Below, piece by piece: positions 44,701 to 56,207 of a stretch of 64,000 bases of DNA. This DNA comes from Dissophora ornata. Taxonomy: Eukaryota > Mortierellomycota > Mortierellomycetes > Mortierellales > Mortierellaceae. Location of the stretch: contig MU616562.1 in assembly GCA_025201705.1 (NCBI GenBank), positions 1-64,000 on the forward strand. The letters run 5' to 3'. Position 1 is the stretch's first letter, and each line of letters starts with the position of its first letter. Below the pieces are notes generated by a model. That model was given only the letters and a program-made list of their open reading frames with translations, made no database searches and was not told where the DNA came from. The position numbers and the translations under genes are program-made.

Positions 44701-47700
44701 CGCGGGAGGTCGAATAATCGATCACTGAATTGCCTGCTTGATTTTCAAAGATCGCCGTTGCCAATTGCTTCAAGAACTCAATGCATTTCAGTGTAAATCC
44801 TTGGTCGGATAAGCTCTTAAACGATTTCCTGTCTCTGTCATTCACTTGCTCGACGAGTCGTTTCTTGCCTCGCTCCAGCCAATGCTCCACGAATTGGTCA
44901 TACAGTGCTACTCTCGTGATCCGGGCCGCCGAGAGATTTTGTCCTGGGTCCACCATGCGCGGCAAAACCTCCAAGGACAAGGATAACAGGAACGGATTTG
45001 TCACCAAGTCTTTCAGTCCGGGAATCCGATCAAGAGCCTGTATGTAATCATCAGTCTGCCAGAGTGGGCTTTCAACAGACGCAAATTGATTGACATAGTC
45101 CTCAATCTGAGCCTTGGAGAATGGGGCAATAACTGCCTGTTGAAACAAGGTCGAGTTGGTTTGGTGATTTCGGTTCACTGGTTGGAATTGATCCTGATAA
45201 TCGATGCCAAGATACTCGCTGCGACAGCTGATCACCATTTGAGCGTTCCACTCTCCCCGTTGGTTCAGTCGGTTGGTCGTGTATAAGTTGTGTGTCTGCC
45301 GAGTCTCGTCATAGCCGTCGCAGATCAAGATGTATTCGCGGTACCCCTTCAGCTCTCGGATTTGAGGCTCGGTGAACCCTTCATTCCGTAGGTGTTTGCC
45401 GATCAAATCATGCTCAGGGTTTTGGATTACTGCCAAGGCGATGAAGAGTGGAATCCGGCTCTCCTTTTTCTTGTAACTACTCCACAAGTCGCACTCGAGT
45501 TGCTGCTTAAAAGTAGATTTCCCCGCACCAGAGTCGCCAAGCAGCAGAAACACCTGTTGATTGCTGTCCAAGAACTCTTTGACTTTGTCCATCAAAGGAA
45601 ACAATGCGTCATTGTGGGCTTGTAGACTAGCTTTGGCTTGTGGAGAAATATAAACGGATTTGTTTCTATCTTCCAATCGTCGTATTCTCAGCTGGCGTAA
45701 ACTGGCCTCCACGTCGATCTTATTCTGAACACGATCGAGTAGGGATGGAGACAATGGTGGAGGTAAAACCACTTTCAATGGGTGTGAACTTGGACCTTCC
45801 TCTCGACACGATCGACAGAGTGCATGTTTCATGGAGTTCCCATCGTTTTCCAACTCCTGCAGTAGGGTTTCAACAGCTATGGCACATAAATGTCGGTGTT
45901 TGGTTACATGCCGTTAGCTCTAGAAACAATGTTAAGTTCATCGGTAACGTAAATGCATCATCCCTCCCCCCCTCCCTCATACCTTGCATAGCGCCTCCAG
46001 ATGGGGTTGCAAGTTGCATAAGGATATCAAGGATCCACTGCTTGACGCTGACTATCTGGCCCCAGGATGTGTCATTTTGATACATCTCTCCTAAAAACGC
46101 GATAGCGCTTGTTCGGGAATCTTCATCGCACTCTGTATTGGCTGCGAGCTCTCCTAGCCGTTGACATACTCCCCATTGAAAGGCTGGATCCCGTCGGCAA
46201 GGCGCTTCACAGACCAGCCTCTTGAACTCGACAAGCTGGCCATTCCGAAGCAAGACATCCGCGCCCCGTAAAGCTGGATACCAGGCACGTTTGCGACTGA
46301 AGCTCAAACCCTCCTTAAGGCAGTCCAAGAATTGTTGTCCGCTCTTGGCCAGTGTGCAAATATCTTGGTATGCGTTTCTTGCTAATACAAACACCTCTGA
46401 TGCTCCGGCAAGTCCTTTTTGAATATGGCTCAAGCCTTCCACAAAGCCGTTAAGATCCAAGCCTTTTACTGCGCTCACCAGCCCTGAAACCCCCTTGACC
46501 ACATTTCCTGTGCGCCTCGCAGTGGATTGCCATGGCGTTTCATCGTCTGGGACGTAGAGCAAGGCTTGATAAGCGTAGGCGGCTTGATAGACCAGGAAAG
46601 GATCAATGTTGCCTTCTAGACCATGCAGATAGGCTGCGAGAGGTGCGTGGAGCTGTTCGCGGTCCAGGCCTTTGACCTTGCTATCGGCCATGGCATCCAA
46701 CACGCGCGACACCGTGATCGCCAACTGACAGATATACTCTGGCGATTGCTGGTGAGTGTCTTTTAAGCGTGTGCTGATAAGCTCCAGTATCTTGACTAGG
46801 TTGTCGGCGTTGAGATAGCCTGGAACAGCGCGTTGTACCAATTGTGCCATTCCTTCGAGTAGATTGAAATCCAGCAATTTGGATTGCTCGATGCCATGGA
46901 AAAATTGCTGGAGTAATTGTTGGAGATCGTCTTTTGCGAGAACCGGCACTAGGCACACAACCTCGGCGACAGCTTTCACATCCTTGAGTTCCTCACGAGC
47001 AAATTCTCGGAGAATGTTGGTCGCCAGCGCTTTTAGCCTTTCCTGCTCGTCTGGATCATGTTCTATGGTAGTTAGCCAGCTGCGTTCGGTCTGATCGAGT
47101 ACGTCGTCGGGTGATTGGGAAGATTGTAAAAGGTCGAGACAATGAACAAGCTGAGATATGCTCTCGAGACGCTCCTCGACTCCTGGCAATTTGTTTATGC
47201 CTGGAGGCTGATGCATGTCTTTTGCGAAGATATGAGGAAGGATCGGTGCGACATCTTGACCTGGGCTGTCCTGAATCAGAGGAGAAGTGAGAAGATAAGG
47301 GGGTGGAGGCGACGGGCGAATGGTAAAATCCATTGATGGCATAATGGCAGGATTCACAGTGAGATTTTCAGCGGGATCCACAGCCGGACCCACAGCCGAT
47401 CCTGTAGAGGGTGATTGGCCTGGTAACTGGACATGTCCCCTGTGAAGTAGCGCATTGATTGTAGGGTATTATACCACTGTTAGGTATACTAATTGTAAAC
47501 GTTCAACAACAAAATCATCGTTGCCGACTCACCCCCATTTTTCGGTATTGATATAAACGGCCTGCGCCTGGTCGCGATGCCCTATGCTGCCCAGCAGCTC
47601 ACCGAGCCCAAAATATATGACTGCAATCCCATTGCATAGAGCTCGATCTTCCACGCGCGAGGACGACATGAGATTTCTTCTTGCTGATCTTCTTATGCGG

Positions 47701-48056
47701 GACAACGCGGTTTTCGCATCTTCGCAATATGTCAGAGCCATTTTAGAACTCTGCGCTTTTCGTGCATTCTCCAGATGACCACTGGCAACATTCAGCGCCT
47801 CTTGCGGTGAGAGGACGCTTCTCCATGGTGAAAATGGACTGCTGAGCATTATTGGTTTCCGATCTTCCTCTTGTATTGTTTTCTGTTGGTTTGATTTTCT
47901 CTCCCCTTTGCTCCGTGATTTCTGACTGTCGTCTAGCGATGGACTTGCCAGAAGAGCTGATGAATGTTCTTCGCACTTGGTGTAAGTGAGATAAAGCTTT
48001 GGAGATGCAGGACTGCGGTCGATGTCGGCTGTTGTGAGCCTATTTGACTTGGTTGA
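41741..48056 (-). CDS. NLR-like protein: helical/ARM-like region, NACHT, pentapeptide repeats, WD40 array
   Basis: Exons 48056-47533, 47439-45983 and 45876-41741 join in phase to 2038 aa. The first listed exon begins at an acceptor (TTTACAG) with no in-frame ATG, so the true N-terminus lies in an unseen upstream exon. Order: a helical N-terminal segment (about 90-160); ARM/HEAT-like helical repeats (about 240-620); NACHT NTPase with Walker A GDSGAGKS at about 774-781 and Walker B-like Tyr-Ile-Leu-Ile-Cys-Asp-Gly-Tyr-Asp-Glu; an Arg-Phe-Leu-His-Arg-Ser-Leu-Leu-Glu-Tyr winged-helix end; pentapeptide repeats with Gly-Ala-Asp-Leu units; then WD40 repeats from about 1300 to the end. Fungal NACHT-WD40 proteins act in allorecognition and probably innate immunity, with WD repeats sensing ligands and NACHT driving oligomerisation. 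This gene's ligand and output are unknown, and no known effector domain was recognised at the N-terminus. Confidence 0.88.
41996..43885 (-). repeat. Fifteen tandem 126-bp WD40 units
   Basis: Fifteen 42-residue repeats without length variation cover about residues 1325-1954, flanked by one degenerate unit at each end. The shared unit reads V-x-S-I/V-x-Y-S-P-K-G-D-Q-I-A-S-G-S-x-D-K, then T-V-R-L-W-D and E-T-G-D-C-x-H-T-L-x-G-H. Most variation falls on the three residues after Gly-His, one or two residues two to four positions on, and the residue before Asp-Lys-Thr. At DNA level the units are close enough for unequal crossing-over or conversion. Confidence 0.95.
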
Positions 48057-48959
48057 CTGTAAATACGCGGAGTAAGAGATCAATGGTCATTTACAGATGC
48101 TTGGCTATGTACCGATATTAAGCGCCTCAGATAAAGCTGTAGCTCACCTCGACACGTATTTGGTTTCTTGTTCCTGATGACTATTCGCGCAGTAGCAAGA
48201 TTACAGTACGATCGACCAGAGCGATGCTCACTTTGCCCCGTTGCTTCTAGCAGAGGCGGCTATTGCCAGACACATAATGTTATTGTCTATTTCACAGGGA
48301 TGAACGTTTTCCTCACTAGTACGGTCTCTAGCCCAAGTTATTCTACTGGCATTCTTGGCTCGGGTGTGCCTGTTCGGGCATTGGCATAATGAAAAATTGG
48401 TGTTGTCTATTACCAGATTGGGCGGACAGGGTATGGGACTGAGAAGAAAGACAGAGAAAAGAGAGAGTGAGAGCGAGAGAGAGATTGGGTAGCGGATTTA
48501 TTTGAGAGCAGGGAAAGAGAGATTTCCGACTATTCCCATCCGCCGCCTCCTTTGTGTAACCGATGTGTTGGAGTGGGAGAGGGATCTGTTCCGAGCGCCT
48601 CGTGCATGTTTACAGCCTTTGCCTCCTGCACTCGTCCTCAGACAACCTCATTCCAGGACATGTCTTGCCACGCATGGGGCAGGGTCATACTGAAAGACGG
48701 CGAAAGTGGGGAGGGGAATGGTCTGTGAGTACTACATAGACCGTGAGGTCTTGCCCCTGAGAACTAGACGGAGTGAGAGAGATCGCACGCTTGAAAATAC
48801 CACTGCCACATTCACAATTACTACAGGGAAAGGAAGGGAAGTGGTTGGTGAGTTGGTTATTCTCCCACCATGTAACACAGCGCGGGAGCGATTTTTTTTT
48901 TGTGTGCGCCAGGCAATGAATCTTTGCCACTTTGCAGAACAAAAAAAGACACTTGCTCG
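48057..48959. other. Upstream region of the NLR-like gene
   Basis: The missing first coding exon of the NLR-like gene should lie here or beyond. A splice-donor-like sequence (GAG|GTGAGC, minus strand near 48147) could end such an exon with compatible phase, but no ATG is open in that frame because of a nearby TAG. A GA-rich purine tract lies at about 48435-48485. Confidence 0.4.
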
Positions 48960-51641
48960 CGTTTTGTGACACAACCTAAAATTTTATTGCATGGGCCGGA
49001 CCTGGAAGATAACTCCAAATCAATCTGAAGTACGTATTGTTTTACGTCCCTAATCGATCTAGGGATATTCTGGTTCCTCTTGTACGCTGTGTTACTCAAT
49101 GACAAGTAGTTCTGTTTTTGAAAATCATCATAAATGTCCTTTGGAACAACGAAAATCAACTCAACTTTGCCAGACGACCCGGCCCAGCCTTTTTGAACGA
49201 GGCTTTCAACAAGAGTATTGAATGATGGTCTCTTGATAGGATGGCATGGAGACATAGTACTTGGAATGGGTAGCTGGGTGCCAACAACAGGCACAACGCC
49301 CCTGGAAATACTGCTGGAATCTCTTTTCATAATTATCGCAAGACTCTTGGCTTCAAAATCACAGTTGTTTTCGGGAATTATGCAGTACGTATAATTCAAA
49401 CATTTCCCTTCTCAATTCCGACATCTTTGCTGACGAGTTTGTTCAAGATTTGTTGCCAAGAAGCATATTAAAGTTCTTCAGCAACTTCGTCTGCAATATG
49501 TGCCGAGGCCCATCCCAATCGGAAATCCTCGTGCGTAGCTGTAGGCCGACGGTGAAGCAGACGGCTACTGGACTCTAATAACTCCTCCCCTTGCACAAAG
49601 TACTACATTGTCTCCATCGGGTCTTTAATGTTGAAGATGGCTTTCTGAACACGTCCATGTGCTTTTTTCCTTGCGTCGTCGAGGCCCTTTGGGTCACGCT
49701 GTAATATACCCATCGGGGCTTCAAGGACATATCTTGGCACACCGCCTATCTTGCTGTAAAGCTCTGTAACGATATCCTCGGGAACAGTGTGGAAGTTGTG
49801 GATGAGGTTCCGACATTGCATTAATTCCTCCAACGTCCATGGGGCTATGTGATAATGCCATGATACTCGTTTGTCGACCTCTCGATATTGGTCGACCTTG
49901 GAATATAACGTCTCTGGTGATGCTGATATAATTGTCCTTGCGATCGTGAGTAGCGGTTTTGGAGAACTATCAATCAGGTGCCAAGTTTCAGGGAGGTCCA
50001 GTGGAATACCCTCCATAGGCAAAACAGTCAATGCTGCTCTTGTCCTGGAAAATCACAATAGGTGGGTTGCCCTCACTGCTTGTTGCAAGGATTCGGATTG
50101 TGAAATATGCGAGGAAGGCGGATTTTCCGATGCCTGAAGTTCCAGTGAGAATGAGACGCTTCAGACCCGGACTCGTAGGATCGTTCATGCATCCTTTGGA
50201 GACCCCGTCATAAAAATCTTTGTAGCCTTGCCTGACATACGGGTTTTTAGTAGCGACGGCAGGAAAACGCGCGGATGGATTGGACATTGAGTCCAACTCT
50301 TTAAAAGATGAACCTTGGTGAGCACTGGCAGTCTAAGATAATGAAACGTAAGGGTTCTCCCGGCCAAGTTTCTCACCGATTCCTTGAAGTACAGAGACTC
50401 TCTCTTTTTGTGGTCGAGGTGAGTAAGCAAATATTCCCCGTCCTTAACAACCTTCACCGCTAGTCCCCCCATCTCGGCTATGTTTCTGAAAGTCGCTCGT
50501 GGACACCTGAAAAAACATTGGTCCAGGCATGTAGTCGAACCGAGGATAGTTTTCGTGACCGCGACACAGGATTTTGTCATGACCGCGTCTAAGAGAAATA
50601 CTGGGGGCTTTGACCGTATTACAGTCCACAAAATCCACTGTAATGGAGGCAGATGACTGCTGTTGCATTGAGCAATATCGTCTTGGTAACGCGTAAGAGC
50701 TGTTGAAATAGTGCTTGTTCAAAACTCGAACCCGTTGAGTAGCCCAAGATGTATCTGTTGTTTGATGTACTCGGGAAGTGCAAACAACGTGAGCAGTCTT
50801 AAAAGAGCTTTCCGAGCGGAGCGGAACAAAATGTGGCATTCAGTTCGTTGGTGCAGGGCCTCTATTCGCCGATAAACGAGTCCTAGGCCCACGAACTCCC
50901 ATTCGAAAAAGACATTGGTGGTGTCAAAGAGCGTTTGCATGAGGGCATTGTAGAGCACGTTCTTCTCAGTAGTTCCAAGACCGTAGAAAACACTGACTTC
51001 TTTTGCTCTGAGAGATTTATTAGGTCAAAACAATCATTTTTATGGGTAGTTTTGAGATTTCGAATAAATTTGCAGTTGGAAGGGCTATTGACTAGCGTTT
51101 TGGATGGTCCCNNNNNNNNNNGCCGGATAAGAGAGAGATCGAGGATTGCTGTAGGTAACTTCACTTTTCAGAGTTGCAGGGTTCTCATATATTCATATTC
51201 TGTCTCAACGGCTTCAGCAGAACGCACAAGGACACTCGCTCCTCCAATAGCCATTACAACGTATACTTGCAGGTCATCAAGTCCAATGTCGATCCTAGCG
51301 CATGATGCGCACGTATTACGGCAGTTGCTGCAATCTAGCTTCCATGATAAATCCCATGGTGGCTGATGCCCATCCACTTTCACTCTGAGACTAATATGGG
51401 TGGGCTTTCGGCTACTGGCTCGCTTCCAAAGACCCTCTAAAGTGGCATTCTTCAGCTCCATTACAACGCGTGTCTGCTCACTCGCATTCGTCATAGCTTT
51501 CTGCAAGGTGAAAATGTTGGCAAGTCCAAAGCGACCCTCTCTAGACTTTTGTTGATCCGTCAACGACAAGACAAAGCTCAGGTACACTATTACTCGGTTC
51601 GTCCAAAAGAATTTCGACGATGCCTTGAAGTACGGCATCAT
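48960..51641 (-). pseudogene. Crinkler/RHS-like P-loop NTPase pseudogene
   Basis: Pieces in order on the minus strand: an N-terminal part with a Cys-x-x-Cys-x3-Cys-x-x-Cys cluster (51641-51168); a 10-N gap; middle fragments with a Phe-Asp-Tyr-x-Pro-Gly-Pro-Met-Phe-Phe-Gln block; a P-loop segment LTGTSGIGKSAF (about 50140-50100) preceded by Arg-x-x-Tyr-Lys-Asp-Phe-Tyr; a Pro-Trp-Thr-Leu-Glu-Glu-Leu segment; and a C-terminal block with Glu-Leu-Ile-Phe-Val-Val-Pro and Val-Lys-Gln-Tyr-Val-Leu-Gln-Ile-Asp-Leu. This is the layout of the RHS/Crinkler-type NTPases abundant in Mortierella and Rhizophagus. Lesions: a frameshift near 49990-50030, a TAG at 49603-49605, a TAA at 49468-49470, and frameshifts near 49390-49430. 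A 44-nt intron (50333-50376) may be genuine. Exact 5' exon structure is unresolved. Confidence 0.65.
51112..51121. other. Assembly gap (10 N)
   Basis: Ten N characters fall inside the Crinkler-like pseudogene. The uniform length suggests a placeholder gap, so missing sequence of unknown length may sit here and the local reading frames cannot be trusted. Confidence 0.98.
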
Positions 51642-51933
51642 TTGCTATCTGCAGGGACCTTACAGCCCTTGATAACAGGAAGGTCTCCAAAAGCCCACAG
51701 AACCTTTCGTACCGCCTGCCTTATGGCTTGTGAATGCAGGAACCATGAGAGCTCTTATCTTATCTTGAGTGCGCAGAAAGGCATCAATCCGATCCAGGAC
51801 CTAAATATGAAGTCTTTGTTATCGCTTAATTCTAATCACCTGAGTGCTCAGCAATAACGCAATACGGATGTTTGTCTTCCGCACAACATCCATACAACCC
51901 AAGTACATGTACTCATCCACAAGTCCTCCATTT

Positions 51934-52122
51934 AAGGTTTCCGGCCGACGGTTTTTCTGCAGTCGGCTCCAGTCCGTGCCCAGTTGGACTGGGCTAGCGT
52001 ATAGTTTAGTGAAAAATCAAGTCCCGTCGACTGACCAAAACCAACCGCAACCGACTTGTTTCTTCCGTCAAGTCGGCTGATGAATCAGTCGGCTGAAGAA
52101 TCAGTCGACTAAAAACCCTTAG
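51934..52122. repeat. MITE-like repeat, copy 1
   Basis: About 190 bases begin TTAAGGTTTCCGGCCGACGG, and the reverse complement of the end begins CTAAGGGTTTTTAGTCGACT, giving imperfect terminal inverted repeats. The interior contains GCAGTCGGCTCCAGTCC, AAAAATCAAGTCCC and several CAGTCGGCTGA-type units. A diverged second copy lies at 53379-53595. No transposase is seen; a non-autonomous DNA element is the likeliest reading. Confidence 0.5.
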
Positions 52123-55100
52123 TCTACATTACTGTTGTTGACGGGATGAGCTCCCAGGCCTTTCCTATCTCTTTGAGTTTCTTTACAACACCGAAGTTGA
52201 GGGCACTAATGGACGAAAAATTGCGCGTGTAGTGATTTCGGATGTAACGCTCTGAGGCGTCAGTTGTTCTCTTGCCATCCCAGGTGCACAGAGGGTCTTG
52301 TCTACATCGTAGACTATGACCTTTCTTCCTGAACTCATATATGCTGATACATTAGCGAATCATTGTCCCTTGTCAACACAATTCCGCCTCCATACAATCC
52401 CTTCCGACCTCCACATCTGCCTCCAGATCGCATAGTGCCAAGATCTAGGCAGGCAGAAGGGGTGCAAATGAGTATAGACAGGGGAGTAGACTAAGAATAA
52501 ACTTGGGGGTAGGAGTAATAGGCAAGGAGCTATTGTATTGAAGACTGAGGTTCAATGATTATGGGCTATGACGCTCTATATACGTTTCGGGGAGCCCGGG
52601 GCCGAACTGGTTTGGGGGGGTCTAAATCCTACCTATTGGTATACTTGTGGTACGAAGTTCTAATTCCAGGTAAATGCGTACTCAGACACAGTATCCTAGA
52701 AGTCCACTTAGTTTAGCTCTGCGTAGCTTAATGAACATTGACTTGATTCCGAGATTGGAATGCTAAACTATTCGTCGGCGATGGTCTTCTAGAAATACTA
52801 GTCGGAGCCGGGATCTATGATCGAGAGACTATTGGACAGCGACGATATTTGCCTAAACCCCTAGAGCAAGGGTACTGACAAGACGAGACATGACAGGATT
52901 GCCAGAGAAGACAATTTAAGGAGCTGTCGAAAGGGACCCTGACCAAAACAAACATCGCAGACGTAATGTAAGATCACGCCTTGTTGTCTAGTGATTCTCG
53001 CTTTTACAGTGAAAACATTTACTTCTGTGCTCATTGCGCGCTTTCACCTCCTCAACAATAGAGCGGTGCTCGGCGTTTTTGTGCCATTCCTTCAAACACC
53101 GCCAATGATCAAAATATTTGGATATCGGACACCTGAAGATCTCTAGCGAATGCCAGAGCTGCCAGAGATCGAGACTGATGACACTGCCGTCAACAAGGCC
53201 ATTCGAATAAGTGACTATACGGAATATGCTCATAACAATAATCTTGACGCTTGAACTGTATTACCTCCATCCTCCTTACGTACGTGGCATTTTAGCATCA
53301 GTAACAAGATGGACAGGGCAGCGACACACAGGCGGAGTTTCACCTACAAATGCGAGTATTGATTGAAAGTTTGCATGTCTAGGGTTTCCACTCGACGAGT
53401 TCTTTTTTTGCAGTCAGCGCCAGTTCTTGCCCGGCCGACCGTCGCGGATAGTAAAATGACCTACGTCCAATGACCTTTTTGGCATTTCAGGCCTCCCCAA
53501 CTCATCCACGAAAGCCAGCTTGATAAAAAATCAAGTCCCAGCTATAATCGACATATTTCTTTATTAAGCTGACTGAAAATCACTCGAAAGTCATTATCTC
53601 ACTGCAGACATGGAAATCTCAGAGTCCGACTTCGTGGCATAATACGTTGTCCCCCAATGTCTAGAACGTGCTCGTGCAAGTGTAAGTGTATAGCGTTCTG
53701 AATAGTCCCATTTTTGACAGCATGTTTGAGCTTGCAGTTCATCTATACATTTATAGCCGCCCATAGGTCCAATAGAAACGTACAGACCCAGCAACCCAAC
53801 AAGGATAGAACCTCGAGCCTGGCCGTGCAGGTATGGCCACACTGGCGTGTGGGGAAGAGACTATGCGGGTCGAAGTAACAGGCCCAATACAGGCAAACTG
53901 TGCGATAAAAAATAACTAGGACTTATTCTGCTTTGCCGAATCGGACCCCCGTTCCAGATCATCTATATTGAGGGTAATACATGATGATGGCTGTCAAGGT
54001 GCGATGAGTATTTCTGCTCAAAAAAGTGGGCATATTCATCATTCCTACCAGTATCGCGATGATCGCAGCAGTCTTTGTCACTATTCCAATGCTCCAAGCT
54101 GCACGGGTGCTATTTCTTCAATCCTATTTGTGTACATTGATGGCTATGCCAGAGAATAAAGCCCATGTCACTGACTCTCACCTATTGAGACTCTGGGAGG
54201 ACATTACAAGATTAACAGGAAAGGACTAGTAACCAAGGAAGCGATCCTAGAATTCCCCCGATCTTCCTTGTGCCGTCTGTTGACAGGCAGCTCTGCAATG
54301 GCCACCATATCTTTTGGCCAGCATATTAATGTTACAATGACGAGAGACAGGATACTGGAAGGAAGATAGACAGCTCATGCAAGATCTACACAGAATCTGT
54401 GGTAAATGGAGAGGATGCGGCCAAGGACAAGAATTTGAAAGAGGCCCTGGCTGCTTTCCACAGTCTTCAGAACTGGATCTTGCGAACATTTATCAACACT
54501 TTACACGTCCTATCACAAAGAACTCAGGGATGCCATTCTCACGCTAACGCTAATGTACCTTTATTAGCTGTGAGAGTGGATGGTGCATCATGTGGTACTC
54601 TGTACTGACAGATAAATAAGTGCTTGCTTACTTGCCTGAATCTTAGTTTGATTGATCTTGCTGCTTTTGCATGGGTGTAAAATTGCAATGTATTTTTCAT
54701 CCGAGAGAGGATCATTGGAATCTTCCCAAGCCGTTTTGCGAGCTCAACTGTGAGTAAAGTATCTCTTCTCAAGCACACTAAAACACACGAACCATGGCCT
54801 GCACCCGCAGGGCTGAATTCCTATAAATCTATAGTGTGAACCAAATAAACGGCAAGTTACCGTATGACAGCCATCAATAATGAGCACTGGCAACCTTGCT
54901 ACCTTGCTTTGTTTACCCACAACAAGACCCTTGCAGATGCACCACCTAATACGGAAGTCTAAGGAAACGATGTGACAGTAGACAGCGGCTTTAGCTCCAC
55001 TATCAGCGAGGTTTGTCTGTATGATCTTCTGGCATGCCTTCGATGTTATTTAGCCACAGACCAAGCAATAAAGTGTGTCGCCCTATCCCGAATTCGGAGA

Positions 55101-56020
55101 GCCAGTAAGCAAGGGTAAAAATGAGGATTCGCAGCGTGTGCCCAACAGGTATAGTGGTACTTGTAGATGACTACATCCGGGTTCCCATCCGTTCTGCCTT
55201 TTTTCCTCTATTGCCAATATTATTGCTCTATGATGTATGATGTCGACGACCCCCACCCGCATTCCGCAAAAAAACAGGCTGAGAAATGTCCCAAAATAAT
55301 CTTCGCGGCAGAACAGAGTACAATCATTTTCAATTCCTGGATATCAACATGAATAAAGGCAATGAACGAGGACATGCATAATAAGCCGTGGCTTATGAGG
55401 GGTTTTTTTAATGTAGTCATTCTGTGGTATTCTCTAAAAGGAAAGGGATGCACAATATCTTATGAGTTGATCTGCCGCCATTTTCTGTTGCTTACCACAG
55501 GAGATTGATCAAGGATAGAGGAATCGATAGCTTTGAACAAATTTTCAATGACAGACCCCTTACGTAGATTGATTCTCAGGATAAGACCGGAGCAGTATCT
55601 CCCCTGGATCATTCCCATTCTATGCGAAAGGAACGGGAGGTATGGCTTGCCTTGCTCTCCCTCGGTATTACTGGCTTGAGATCCTCGGTAATTGGCTTGA
55701 GATGTAATTTCCTATGCGGCTCTCAAAATTAAATATCGACCTAATAATGCCCTATGGATGGGTATTGACGCTGGAGTATTTTCTTTCTCCTGTTTGGTAC
55801 ACCTCGTTTCTGTTCCTGAATTTACCAGGTAGCGAACAATGCTCTTGCTTATTCTTACATATTTTACTTCGCTCTTTATTGATTGACACCACGTCGTGCG
55901 GCAGTGTCCATTGAAGCGTGCTTACTATATTCTACGGTATGCGCAATAGCTACGGTTCCGACCCTTGCTCCGTCCCTGCAGTTGCTCCCATCATCTCTTC
56001 AGTCGCTTCTTTTTCCTGTT
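52123..56020. other. Gene desert with scattered fragments
   Basis: Nearly 4 kb hold no supportable complete gene. The minus-strand ORF at 52988-53233 (81 codons, His/Lys/Arg-rich end with a Cys-x-x-Cys) reads smoothly but has no known relative. A minus-strand patch at about 52340-52140 gives protein-like sequence in two frames, suggesting a decayed gene. The rest (53.6-55.7 kb) shows only short ORFs. Confidence 0.35.
53379..53595. repeat. MITE-like repeat, copy 2 (diverged)
   Basis: It shares with copy 1, in the same order, a start of the form AGGGTTTCCxxxCGACGxxTT, then TGCAGTC(G/A)GC(T/G)CCAGT, AAAAATCAAGTCCC, and a CTGACTGAAAATCA-like end. It carries insertions and substitutions relative to copy 1. 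Confidence 0.45.
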
Positions 56021-56024
56021 TTTT

Positions 56025-56034
56025 TATATAAAAG
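56025..56034 (+). promoter_or_regulatory. TATA box of subtilase 2
   Basis: TATATAAAAG lies 174 bases before the ATG and is identical to the element before the F-box gene. A C-rich leader with CAACTTCC repeats precedes the start codon. Confidence 0.6.
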
Positions 56035-56207
56035 GAGCCAGGGTCCCTCCAAATTTGGTTCATCAGATTATCGCACTCCACTTCCTCTCTCCCCTCCCGC
56101 AGCATATCAGCACAACCTCACAGCTTCCACAGCAACTGACGAAACGGACAGCAACTCTTTCGCCAACTGTCAAATCATCCCAACTTCCCAACTTCCCCAC
56201 TTTCACT

